In this document: positions 49,983 to 61,100 of the stretch, piece after piece
How the letters are laid out: every line of letters starts with the position of its first letter
Numbering within the stretch: the stretch's first letter is position 1
NCBI GenBank assembly: GCA_964017155.1
Contig: OZ024862.1
Span: forward strand, 41,028,675-41,092,674
Direction: 5' to 3'
Length of the DNA stretch: 64,000 bases
Source of the DNA: Oasisia sp. SBJ-2009
Taxonomy: Eukaryota > Annelida > Polychaeta > Sabellida > Siboglinidae
Notes under the pieces: generated by a model
Told to the model about the DNA's origin: nothing
The model's database searches: none
Seen by the model: the letters and a program-made list of their open reading frames with translations, nothing else
Program-made: the position numbers and the translations under genes

Positions 49983-50470
49983 ACATTTGATACCTGTGGT
50001 ATACAATTCTTTCAAAGTGGTAATTTGAAGGTACATGTCCGTATTCACACTGGGGATAAACTATATAAATGTGATACCTGCTAAAGTGAAGAAACATGTC
50101 TGTATTCACACAAGAGATAAACAATATAAATGTGATGCCTGTGATGTATAATTCTCAGACAATGGTCTTTTGAATGTCCGTGTCCGTGTGCACATGGGAT
50201 AAAATATTCAAATATGATTCCTGAGGTGCACATCTGTTACAAAATGAGGTAATTTGGTATTCTGAAGAGGTAACATGAAGACGCATGTTTGTATCCACAT
50301 GGATGCTGCAAATATTATACCTGTAAATAATGATGAAAACGTGGCACTTTGAAGAACCTCGTCCATTTCTACATTGTTGAGAAAGCCTATAAATATTGTA
50401 TCTGTGGTTCAGAAGTTCTGACAAAGTTATTGATTTTAAGGCACATGTCTGTATCTACTAAACTCTGTTT
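49983..50470 (+). pseudogene. Decayed 3' fingers of zinc-finger copy 4
   Basis: After the TAA, further finger units are recognisable (ACCTGTGGTATACAATTC, AAGGTACATGTCCGTATT, TGTATTCACACAAGAGATAA) with many indels. They become unreadable by about 50470. The order parallels the decayed tails of copies 1 and 2. Confidence 0.75.
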
Positions 50471-51125
50471 GTGACAAATTGTTACGTAGGTCCTATAGGT
50501 TGTGGGTCCCGGTCCTCTCGGGCTGGATTTTAAATATTTTCGGCTGAAGTGGAATGGACTTTTCGCATCATATTGTGTCCGCTGTGCACCGTCTGCCTCC
50601 ATATCAGAAACCGTTGAGTGTTTATTTTTGTAATTTGGCATAGACGTTTCTTAGGTCACTGCTACTATTCATAATATAATTTTTATGTTTAGTCCTTTGG
50701 GCCAATGGTCCAATTTACTTAAATGTGTTATAGCATCACTTTGTGTCCGCGTTCTCAAATCTCAGAAAGCGTTAAAGATCTGTTTTTCACAATTTACACC
50801 GACGTTTCTCAGGATACTGTCTCTGTGCACAAGACATGTGAATTTGATTGACATATGTTTAAACATCACAGGGTCCTTTATGATCTAAAACTGGTATATT
50901 TTAAGTTTTCCTGTTTTATTCAAAACATTTTCTGTAATCTTTCTCTCAAATTTTGCATAGACGTATCTGAGGGTATCTTAATTGTACACAAGAAGTCTGT
51001 AGTTCTCTAGTCAGCCAGGGTGTCTCACGGCCTCACATCAAAAGCAAATTGTTGCCTATTTCACCCAGGGCTTGTGCAGATCTCAGGTCATGAACTCCTG
51101 TCAGGGTGATCTATGTAGTGGGGCT
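50471..51125. repeat. Degenerate tandem repeat downstream of array 4
   Basis: Three diverged units of about 150-170 bp share GGCATAGACGTTTCTTAGG (near 50637), CACCGACGTTTCTCAGGATA (near 50797) and GCATAGACGTATCTGAGGGT (near 50947), each followed by a run with ATTG/GTGCACAAGA. This block is absent from copies 1 and 2. No gene. Confidence 0.6.
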
Positions 51126-52026
51126 ACTTAGTGACCTAGCTAGCAGTGGTAGGGGCTGTATCAATAGTCCAGTAGATCCATGTTAAACTGGATTGTTGCT
51201 CCCTGCATGTTCTAAGCAATACCTACATGTATACTACCAATTGTATATGCAAGTTGTGTTTATTGTGATGTTAATTTAATTTTCTTTCAAATGATGCAAC
51301 TGGTGTCAACTGGTTAAAGATATATTGTCACCTGTAAGTGACAATTGAAAAAGATAAAAAAATATTCTAGACAACTATTAAGAGAAACATCATATACTTC
51401 ATATTATATATTTTATTGTCTGCTGTTTGTCTGCTGTCTGTCAAAGTTTAATGATACATGAATGATTTCAATATACCGATATCCATAGTACCGGGTAGTA
51501 GTAAACAGCTCTATAATGAAACGGTTCTTCCAAAATTAATATTAATAAATTTGATATACAGTTTCCCAGATATTGTTAACTAACAAATTATGTTTGCAAC
51601 TGTCAGTTAACAGGCGATTAAAGTGTGGATTAGTTAATTCACAGGTTTATGCGTATAATAATAATTAATGTTTATGTACTATGTATGCTCTTGATAACAA
51701 TATTATGAAATAGCTGTACCCAAAATAAATTAAAAGTAGAAAAGAAAAAATAACTACAATTTTTTTTTATTTCTGTTTATTTTGAGTGTGACAAGTATAA
51801 TTTGGAATAATAATAGTTTATTTCGCTGTGGGCAACCAGAGAGATTGAAATGTGTACATAAAACATGCAAAGTATATAATAAAAATAATATGAAATGTAT
51901 AATTCAAGACATTAGCGTAAAACTAATTATAATGTAGTCAATATACAATATGTATCTATAAAAGTAATTTATAATTTTCTGTGGTTATTTAACCAAAGTT
52001 ATTATAAAATAAATAATTTACAACAT

Positions 52027-52057
<31 letters not shown>

Positions 52058-52930
52058 TACATACATACACAGTTACACACATACATTATATCCATATCAA
52101 CATGCAGTAAGTCTGTTAAGAGTCACTGTAATTTATTTTGATTGAACAGACACCAATAGTTGAATAGTTCTTTTAATAACATTGTGTTGTCTATTAAACA
52201 GGGTATCCTTATTCAATATTTTATTTCAAATTTATGAGAATCAATATTCTAGGGTACCACCGTGCTGCCACCACACGGAGTCTGTATATTATATTACACA
52301 CGCACACGCACACACACGAACTCACCCGTACACATACATATTAACATACAGGTAAGTTTGTTAAGGGTCACTGTAAGTTCTTTTAATTGAACAGACGTAA
52401 ATAGTTGAATAGTATCATGAAAGTCAACATTCTGGAGTAAGACCGCCCTGGCGCTCACAAACGCAGCGCGCCTAATTTTCGAGGCAAATAAGGATGGGTT
52501 CAAAAGTGCTGCCACCTCACGGAGTCTGGGAAATTGAGACTAGTACTCTTATGATTCTGTTGGCCTCTCTTAGGCGGATAGTCGTTATGAAGGAGTGTCT
52601 ATAGGGTTATTGTATAAATAAATATTCCGAGGTTTGTTATGCGTCCGCATTATTTAATAATATGTCACCAATATGAAATGGTAACGATGCCTTCACGGGT
52701 TTACATTGTCGAATGGTGAGCGATAATATGGTCCCACACTAAAATCAATGCGAGCCACCGTCAACCACGAACGAACAGCCCAGCCAGACCGGTGCGCGGA
52801 CAAAACCATCCGGACAACATTGAGCCTCATAACTTATTGCGGTATTTGTTACTGCGAGTCGGATGATTCGGCCCAAAACATTGGGCCGAATCATCCGTTT
52901 CTGCAATCGTTGAGGTTTGTAAATATTTAA
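51126..52930. repeat. Module copy 4: downstream region and spacer
   Basis: Collinear in part with 10965-11160 (AGCAGTGGTAGGGGCTGTAT), 12270-12480 and 13600-14600. A partial repeat of its own end (TCACTGTAA...GAACAGAC, 52128 and 52368) indicates a small internal duplication. No gene. Confidence 0.75.
52859..52894. repeat. Perfect palindrome, 16-bp stem
   Basis: GGATGATTCGGCCCAA and TTGGGCCGAATCATCC are separated by AACA. Diverged forms lie at about 29352 and 42896, and only the left half is left near 15080, where the module joins the next upstream region. Confidence 0.9.
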
Positions 52931-53089
52931 TACGTACGTACTTACGCATGTTATGTATAACATGTGTACGTACGTACGTACGTACGTACGTACACGTTAT
53001 ACATAACATACATACATAACGTACATACATATATATATAGTATACATACATCACGGTTGGGTACAAATACGTATTTGTTTTTGAATACC

Positions 53090-56000
53090 AGATGTTGGGT
53101 AATCTTATACTTTTTTGGCCTTTTGAAGGGCTTTTGAAACCGTTATTTCACGTTATACCGATGTGTAGCTTCACGGTGATCTCGGACTTTCGCGATCTCG
53201 GACTAAGTGATCTCGGACTGTTTCTGTGATCTCGGCCAGTGTGCGGCAGTGATCTCGGCCTGTGGGGAAGTTATCTCGGCCTATGCAACAGTGATCTCGG
53301 CCTGTATAGGGAGTGATGCGCACCATACCCTCACCAATATAATGAAGTGATATGATGGTACAGCATATGTATCATGTTACAAAAATATGCAATGCATAAA
53401 GAATCTGACGATCAGTCGTTATTTCGTTTCGTTCTTCATGTTGCAAAAATATGCAATGCAATGCAATAAATTATTAAGAAGTTGTAACGATCAGTCGTTA
53501 TTTCGTTCTTATTTATTGACTATTGATAAATCTCCAAGTGTTATCATTGAACTTATTGAGCCTGCAATGCAATAAAAAAATTATAACGATCCGCCAAGTT
53601 TTGAGCAAGGAACCAATCTGTTTGAGTGGATTCTGTTTGATAGTCTTCTTCTAAGAACCAGATTTTACGTAGTTTAATTTTTGGCATTATAACAACGCAA
53701 CTGAGTTATTAATGCAATATACATTAATTAAAAAGGTAGAATGCGTGATAATTTAATTGTTTCGCAATAGTCCTTTTCTTATTGTTTATATTTGATTTGT
53801 GTCCGTTGGGAAGGTGCGAACGTAATCGACTACCAATTGTTGCTGAGCTATATTGAGCACATATTTTCGTTTGTCTTTGATTTATGGGCTGTGTGAACGT
53901 GTTTTGAGGCACGCCATAGTAATCGGCTGTCTACTTGTGCATTGCGTTATTGAGCAGATTCCTCCTTTCATGTTTTTTCTTTGATTTGTTGAGACGCATG
54001 GAAACAATGTACGGCAATTGACTTAACACCCTTAATGTTGTTTATTGTTTCACAGAGCCGTTACCTTAAAAGGTATAATCACTGCATGCAGCGTAGATTT
54101 TAAAGTATTCCAGGACTCTGTGGCATCTCAATTACAACATAAATTATAATCGGAAGCAGAAAAGATGTATCACATCTTCCTCGTTTGAAACACATACGCA
54201 CGCGCGCATACACACGCATGCTCGCACGTAAGCACACAAGGGACTTCAAAGCAGAAAAATAGCATCGATCATGCAACATTTTTAACTATTAGAACAATCG
54301 ACACTAAAATTATATAATCAACTATAAGCCAATCAAACTACAAACGCAAAGGCATAAAATTAATGCAATGCTATAAAGACGCTGAGACAATCATTTGTGA
54401 TTTAATTATAATTTATTTCCTAATAATAAAGTTATTAATGTAATACACAACAATGATAATGGGTAGACGGCGTGGTAATTTGATTCACAATAGTTTATAT
54501 TAAATTTGATTTGTATCTTTTGGGAGTTGCGAACATTATCGACTTGCTTTGCTATATTGGGCACATCTTTCTATGATTTATGAACGTTTTGAGGCAGGCC
54601 ATAGTAATCGGCTGTCTACTCGTGCACTGCAGCGGTATTGAGCAGATTCTTTCTTTCATGAGTTTTCTTTGATTTGTTACGACGCATGGAAACCACGTAC
54701 AGCAACTGAGTTAACACCCTTGTTGTTGTTGCGTTGTTTGTGGTTTTACATAAGTGACTTTAAACAATGTAATCACGCCATGAGCACATATGAAATAAGT
54801 TGTTGGATTCGACCACAGAAAGCTTTCATTTACTCAAAGCTCTACACTTGGGTGAGAAATGCCTCCATTTGATGTTGGCGAGTAACAACAAAAGAAATCC
54901 GTTATGCCTAATCCCTTTCTTCCGATGCTAAGGAGGAGCTGAGCAAATCTGGCGTGTCAAATGTGCCTCAAATCAGCGTACGTGCCTGATGATATACTCC
55001 GTTACTATTTTTTAAACATAGATCTCCTACAAGAGACAGCAAATTGGCATGCATTTTTCTCACAATAAATGGTTTTGGACAAACGTTTTTCCGTTATACA
55101 GTCATAAGCCACAGGAACAACTTGTAATAAATAATTTGCACACAATAACCTCACCCCCATAACCCTCACACATATTTAGAAATACTTCTCAGAGAACGAA
55201 CAACGACGTCGAATGATGGCATCACGGGTTCAATGCAAGAGCGAAACCGTTGATGCCGTTCTATCAACAATAAATTGCACAGGCATGCTATAGAAGCATA
55301 CGCATTGGGAACAAGTTGTGATCAATCAATGATTTTGCACACCATGTATACCTTTATCCTCACACATAATATTATGTACATATACGTCTTAGATAAGAAT
55401 ACAAACGAGTAAAAAAAATTGTTATGATTGTGTAATAGTAAAATAATTTATGAAGGGGTATGTTTTATATATAGTACCATACGATAGGCAACGGTCCGGT
55501 CTTAATATTTCAGAGGTGAAACTCACCAAAACACATACTTAGATTATCAGTGCTTTTCTACAGTTTAGAAATGTTTTAATTAAACTGTATTACATTGGCG
55601 CACTCCTATCTTGGAATTAGTTAGCCGTCGCATAAATGTACGATAAACACAACCATTCGCTTGTGTTAAACGTCAAAAATAAAGACGACGACATGTACTG
55701 CGGTACACGCAAGAGCTAGCGTAAGAGGCTGCACACCCTAAACGCTTGATGATTACCCGTGAGATTCTGATCCTTCTGAGAGAATATCTTTAAAATGTAA
55801 ACTCATGCAACCAACAACTTAACACAGTATGTTGAACAAAAACGCTGGGCAACATCATGAATATAGGCCGAGATCACTGCCACACAGGCCGAGATCACTT
55901 CCCCATAGGCCGAGATCACTGGCCGAGTTCACTGAAAACAGGCCGAGATCACTTCCCCACAGGCTGAGATCACTGCCGTATAGGCCGAGGTCACTTGCCC

Positions 56001-56522
56001 AGTTAACCGAAAACAGGCCGAGATCACTGCCGCACAGGCCGAGATCACTGGCCGAGATCACCGAAACAGGCCGAGATCACTGCCGCACACTGGCCGAGAT
56101 CACCGAAACAGGCCGAGATCACTTAGTCCGAGATCGCGAAAGTCCGAGATCACCGGGTACCGATGTGTATGTGTTCGCAATGTGATTCTACATCACTTCC
56201 GGTACAAAGAAGTCAGATTTAATTGCTTTAATTAGTGTTTTAGAACAATTTAAACACGCAGAGTCGAAGTAAACAATGCGATGTCACCGCTGCATATATA
56301 GCGTGAGCTGTAGGCGCCTCCCAGAGGCACCAGAACCGCGCAGGCGCGAGCTGTTTAAATTGTTCTAAAACACAAATTAAAATTTTTTAATCTGAATTCT
56401 TTGTACCGGAAGTGATGTAGAATCACATTGCGAACACATACACATTGATATAAGGTGAAAAAAATTGGTCTAAAAGGCCGTACTAATTTAGGCCAGTTAA
56501 GTATAAGATTACCAAATGTTGG
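53090..56522. mobile_element. Foldback MITE split by a later insertion
   Basis: Left part 53090-53167 (ATGTTGGGTAATCTTATAC) pairs with the right end (GTATAAGATTACCAAATGTT near 56500). Inner arms pair around a GC-rich centre: CATCACTTCCGGTACAAAGA near 56190 and TCTTTGTACCGGAAGTGATG near 56397. Without the nested element it would be about 440 bp. Confidence 0.75.
53168..56160. mobile_element. 3-kb MULE-like element with GTGATCTCGGCC-array ends, 9-bp TSD
   Basis: The left 160 bp contains about nine GATCTCGG motifs (GGTGATCTCGGACTTTCGCG, then GTGATCTCGGCC units). The right 300 bp (about 55860-56155) contains about 16 inverted CCGAGATCAC motifs. The flanking repeat CGATGTGTA is at 53159-53167 and 56161-56169 (three further bases also match). 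The interior has no recognised protein. It includes a direct repeat (GCCATAGTAATCGGCTGTCT near 53915 and 54600) and repeated GCAATGCAATG/GATCAGTCGTTATTTCG near 53410-53500. The architecture parallels 43246-44414. Confidence 0.8.
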
Positions 56523-56745
56523 TGTGTTTGAATTGAAAATCATAAAAGGGTGCTTATTTGCATTTGGTATTTGTTCTGTATTTGAAAAAAGTATTTGCAA
56601 ATACAATTAAATGCACGTATTGAAGCAATGTATTTTAATTGAATTTTTTTTTAATTGAAATCTAGAAAAGCAATGTATTTGATTTGGCTGAGTTGCATTT
56701 GTATTTGATCCCAAAATGTGTATTTGGATCCAACCCTGATATTCC

Positions 56746-57160
56746 TACCTACCTTCCTACCTACAATGAGTGTTTTGTCTGAGGTGGTTTTGTCCGGAGG
56801 GAGTTTTTTCCCAGATTCTTAACCCGTACAGAGAATGTGGGCCGAATTGTCCATCCTTAGATTTCCACTGCTCGCGTGCAATGGGCCGAAACATCCGACA
56901 TGGTACCCCTGCATTTTTTAAAAGTGGGCCAAATCACCCGTCTGCGTTGGCCAAACCCATTTTAGACAAGTTCATTGGGGACAGGCCTAAACATTAAACT
57001 GTTTTGTCCACTGGCCCAGGGGATCAGTAGATTAAAAAAGTTACTGGCCTGAATATTGTAAACAAAATATGGTGCTACTGAGGTGCCTGTTGCTTTAGAA
57101 GACCAATCAAGTTTTGACAGAAGTTACATCATGAAGACTTTCTGAAGCTTTCATTTGTGT
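56746..57160. repeat. Module copy 4: end of spacer
   Basis: Collinear with 29850-30240 and 45115-45460 (GAGGTGGTTTTGTCC, CATTGGGGACAGGCCTA, TTTAGAAGACCAATCAA). Homology stops near 57150, which marks the right edge of the zinc-finger cluster. Confidence 0.8.
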
Positions 57161-58118
57161 GTGTTTTTTAAATGTTGATTTATCAGATTGCAACAATAAA
57201 AAGAGAAAGCTCAACGTTAAATGGATTTTTGTTAATCATGGTGCCAATCTGCTAATAAAAAATTCTGAGGCTTCGTTTGCACTATACAATTTTAGCACAT
57301 TTATTTATAGATTAATTACATGAATTACTACATAATAGTATTATGAAAAATTAAATATCAACATCAGTGATAACAATTAGTCTTCTGTTACTGTTGTGTC
57401 TCTTCTACATATCGCGTAATAAAGTCAGGTTAAATTTGAAAAATTATGTAAAACAAAAGCATAAAATAACAATATTATTTATTATACCCTTCATTGATGA
57501 TTGCTTGCAAGTTAATTTATGAGCTTGGACATAACAAAATTAATATTGAATGTTGACAATTGATTCACTCATTGACACTTTCTATTAATAGACCAAAACA
57601 CAGTCGGCGAAGTCGAATTGACAGGTATACAAGGGGAGGGCCTGGGACTTCGAACTGTAGTGCTGTGTCATGAAAAGCATTACTTGGTTTTGGGTGTACC
57701 TGAAACTCAACACTAAAGCTGTTTATGTAGAAACAGGCATACATGATACCATGATAAATTAGCATTTGAACGCAGATAACACATGCTCGATGTAATGACA
57801 GGCTAGCACCTACGACTATGTAAACATCGCGTCTGTGTGCAAGACCAAGGGCCCACATGCAACGACGACAGTGTGAACACTTGTCCTCTTTCTTCCAAGA
57901 TTGTTTTACAAAATCCATCACTGCAGGAAAGGTTTTTTGCTACGTACCTTCAGGCATCTCCAGTATCATTACAGATCTTGCTCAGATTTCAGGCATACAC
58001 ATGTATATTATTTACGTTAAAAATGTAATCTGTGCTACTAGAGAACTGTTTTGAATACTTGTTGTGGCTGCTTGAGGCTAGATTATTTTGGATTTGTCAA
58101 AACTAGCAATGTTTTCAG
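57161..58118. other. Region 5' of the TANGO6-like gene, no recognised gene
   Basis: AT-rich to 57560, then more balanced. A 118-codon minus-strand frame at 57565-57921 is Cys/His-containing but resembles no family I know. It could be a diverging first exon or chance. The promoter and any upstream exon of the gene at 58119 should lie here; no TATA box can be assigned. Confidence 0.45.
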
Positions 58119-58194
58119 ATGATGGTCGAAGTAGAACCAAGTAAAGTTCTGGATGTGATAAAGATTCTTGTTTCACCTGTCAACTTGAATCAAG
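58119..58194 (+). CDS. TANGO6: TANGO6-like exon 1 (candidate)
   Basis: It reads MMVEVEPSKVLDVIKILVSP and six more residues, ending one base into a codon before GTAAGA. The split codon completes with the first two bases of the next exon to give Asp. TTTTCAG directly before the ATG is a possible splice acceptor. Confidence 0.6.
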
Positions 58195-61100
58195 GTAAGA
58201 TGTTAAAATTATTAATACATTCTGATGTACGTACTTGAATCATAAAAAAATAATGTTGGTGTAGGCAATTATATTGACTTGTATTACAGTTTTGGCCATG
58301 GCTGGAGTCGATTTCTATCAATCAGTTCCAAGTTCTACACCAGTTCCCAGATGTTATGTTCGACAAGTGAACTTTACTTCCCTTTCAGTACATAATGTTT
58401 GAATGGTGCATTTTCACGTAATGGTGTGTGAAAACATCAAGATTTATTTTCGTACAACTTAGTGCAACCATGAAAATTAAACATTGGTTGGAAATTCAAT
58501 AAAACATTTTAAAAACACTTTCCTGTGTTCGTGGAAATGCTCAGAAGATGATAGCAAACAGTTCTATGTGTCAGAATGAGCATAATATCACACACACATG
58601 CATGCATGCGTGCACACACACACACACACACCTTTTACTTGCGCAATATTCTGATGTGAAATTGTCATGTTTCCTAAAGAATGCATTATTTTATCATTTA
58701 CATATCAGAATATAATATAATTGTAATATGGCGAGTAGTAACAACCTTTTATGAAATTGTCACAGACAATACTCAAATGATATTTACTTACGTTATTATA
58801 TTACTTCAGATGACACAGGAGGAAAGGTGTTTGACGACTTCTTGCGTACACATGTGCTTGAACTGTGCCGTCAACTTGAGACAAACTACAAAGATATACG
58901 CGACCTGCTTGACATGTCTTTACACCCTTCAGACGACGGTGATGTCAGATGGGACTTTGTTCTTTGGAATCTGAGACTTCTGTCAGTGTTGAGATGCAGC
59001 TTGGAGACAGCCGTGAGCAGACAGAACAGGGGTGAGGGTGTCGAGTCTTCACCCTCAGCCGATCTTCTCAGCCTTGCGCAACAGAAAACGGTACTGACAT
59101 CAGTGCAACTGGTCGTGTGTCTGGGGATCTGTCCCGGGCTTCTCCCGGGTGTGGGTGTTCCCGTAGAGTGTAGGTCCCAGTATGGAAGACTGCTGCTTCC
59201 CGGTGGTTGTGCCGGGGTGACAAGGGAGGCGCGTCAACAAAGACTCCTGCTGTGTCTATGGGAGTTGCTCAACTGCATCAGATTGGTCAGCCTGAGGTCA
59301 CTCATCCTACCTCGGCACCTCTCCGATCTCCTCGCAGCCCTGTGTCAGCTGTGCTATGGCCCCAAGACGGCCCCAGTGAAGTCACCCGAGTCATGTGACA
59401 GTTGTGCTTCAGTTGCCAGCCAGAGCACTGGTCCTGGCTCTGTCCAAACCCAGGGTCGTCAGCACGTGCTGTTCGGTAAGTCAGAACCTGACAGTCAGCG
59501 AGTCAGCATTGAGAGTAACACAACACAATCACAGTGTCAAAACACCCGGTCAACTCCAGGGGAACATTCTGTGCAGGGTGCCAGCACAGAGAGACTTGTG
59601 GGGGATGTTGTATTACCCCCTGGGAGTGGACATGAGAGAGGTAGGGAGGTGTGCTTGCTGGGGGAGGAGGAGCTAGGGCCCCGCAGGTGTAAGGAGGAGC
59701 TTCAACGACTCCTGGACGAGGCGCCCAAACCTCTTCTCATGCGTGACCTGTTGGTACTGCAGGGAGGGCCCAGAAGGACGACTGCAAAGGTGAGAACCTT
59801 CTGGAATTCCCACAGATAATCACTCATTGTTCAGCGCAACAGTCGGTGTCTTCAAGACAGCATTGAAGATACATCTTTTTAAAGCTTTGAGTGATGTGGA
59901 CTTTCCCTCGGACATGTTCTGGACTGTATACATTTTATGACACTAATTTTTTAAACTATTTTATTTTATTATTATTGTTGTATATACATTTAAAAAACTT
60001 TATTTACACCGTTTTTATTACTACTATACTGAATGGTAATTGTATTATTTGTATTTTTTTGGTCTAAAAATGTCGCTTTATTGGCATTAATAGTATTGTT
60101 AAAACATGATGATGTTTTGTATCTAAAAGCGCCATGAGCGCCACCATGTGGTGGATACCAGCGCTATGCAAAGTGCCATTATTATTATTGTATTACTTCT
60201 AGTTTGTAAATTTGTTCCCTGTGTTGCACTGGTTTCATGAAGTATAAGGGTGTCATTCAGTGTCACTGTTGCTTTTTTATCATTGTGGATTAACAAGTTT
60301 AAGTCCAGAGATATGTCTTAGATCGTCACGGTTAACCATACTTAAAATGTTGACTTACTATGTGGCATAGTGAATTAAAATAAATTATGTTTAAATCAGT
60401 GATATTTCAGTATATTTCGTACTAATTTTTTTTTTTAAATGGGTGCGTTGTTATTATTTCAGCCTTATATTAATTGCTAATATTCTTGTATAGAATGCCA
60501 AGTGTCCAGTGTGGCTTCAGAAAGTGGGGGGACGACTACTAGCTGACCAGCTCACTCAGGCTGGTGGGATACAGCATTTGCTCAGTACCATGCTACAAGG
60601 TAACTACTATACTGCACTTTGAACCCATCCTCACAAGCCAAGAGTGATTGCTAACCACACCATCAGATATCAACACTGTTTACTCAATCAGCTGTACTTT
60701 GTCCTAGTTTCTGTCTTTACGAGGCACACCCAAAATCAAAGGGCTTCAACCTGCCTGTTGTGACTGTCATGTGACCTAGTCTGGATATGATACAACGAGA
60801 ACAGTGTTTTGTTAAAATGCATCCCTTCTTGTCTAATCTAAATTGTTTTCGCCGACTATTTAATTTAGGCAGTTGCCAATTATGGCCTACTAAATATTTC
60901 CATGTAAAGCCACAGTGGCGCCCACTGGAGAGTGGTCCAAGAGGAGCAGCAAACTTGTAATAAGCCAGTAACACCATTGTCTTTTAACCATTTCTGTGCG
61001 GCATGTCCACTGCCTGTGAGACTTCAGGCTGCTATTCAGGCTTTGGCAACCTTTATCATTCAAAGCGCTTTAACTACTAATTATCCACTATGTGGAGCCA

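Larger units (their letters stand above)
53057..56741. mobile_element. hAT-like element with two further nested insertions
   Basis: Left end CACGGTTGGGTACAAATACG and right end GTATTTGGATCCAACCCTG match the element at 43175-44998. It contains a MITE (about 53090-56522), which itself contains the element 53168-56160. CGTACGTA repeats precede it. Confidence 0.65.

Noticed and set aside
57565..57921. 118-codon minus-strand frame next to TANGO6 as a divergent gene
   Set aside because: No recognisable family, no supported splice structure, and composition close to background. Listed only as a possibility in the region entry.
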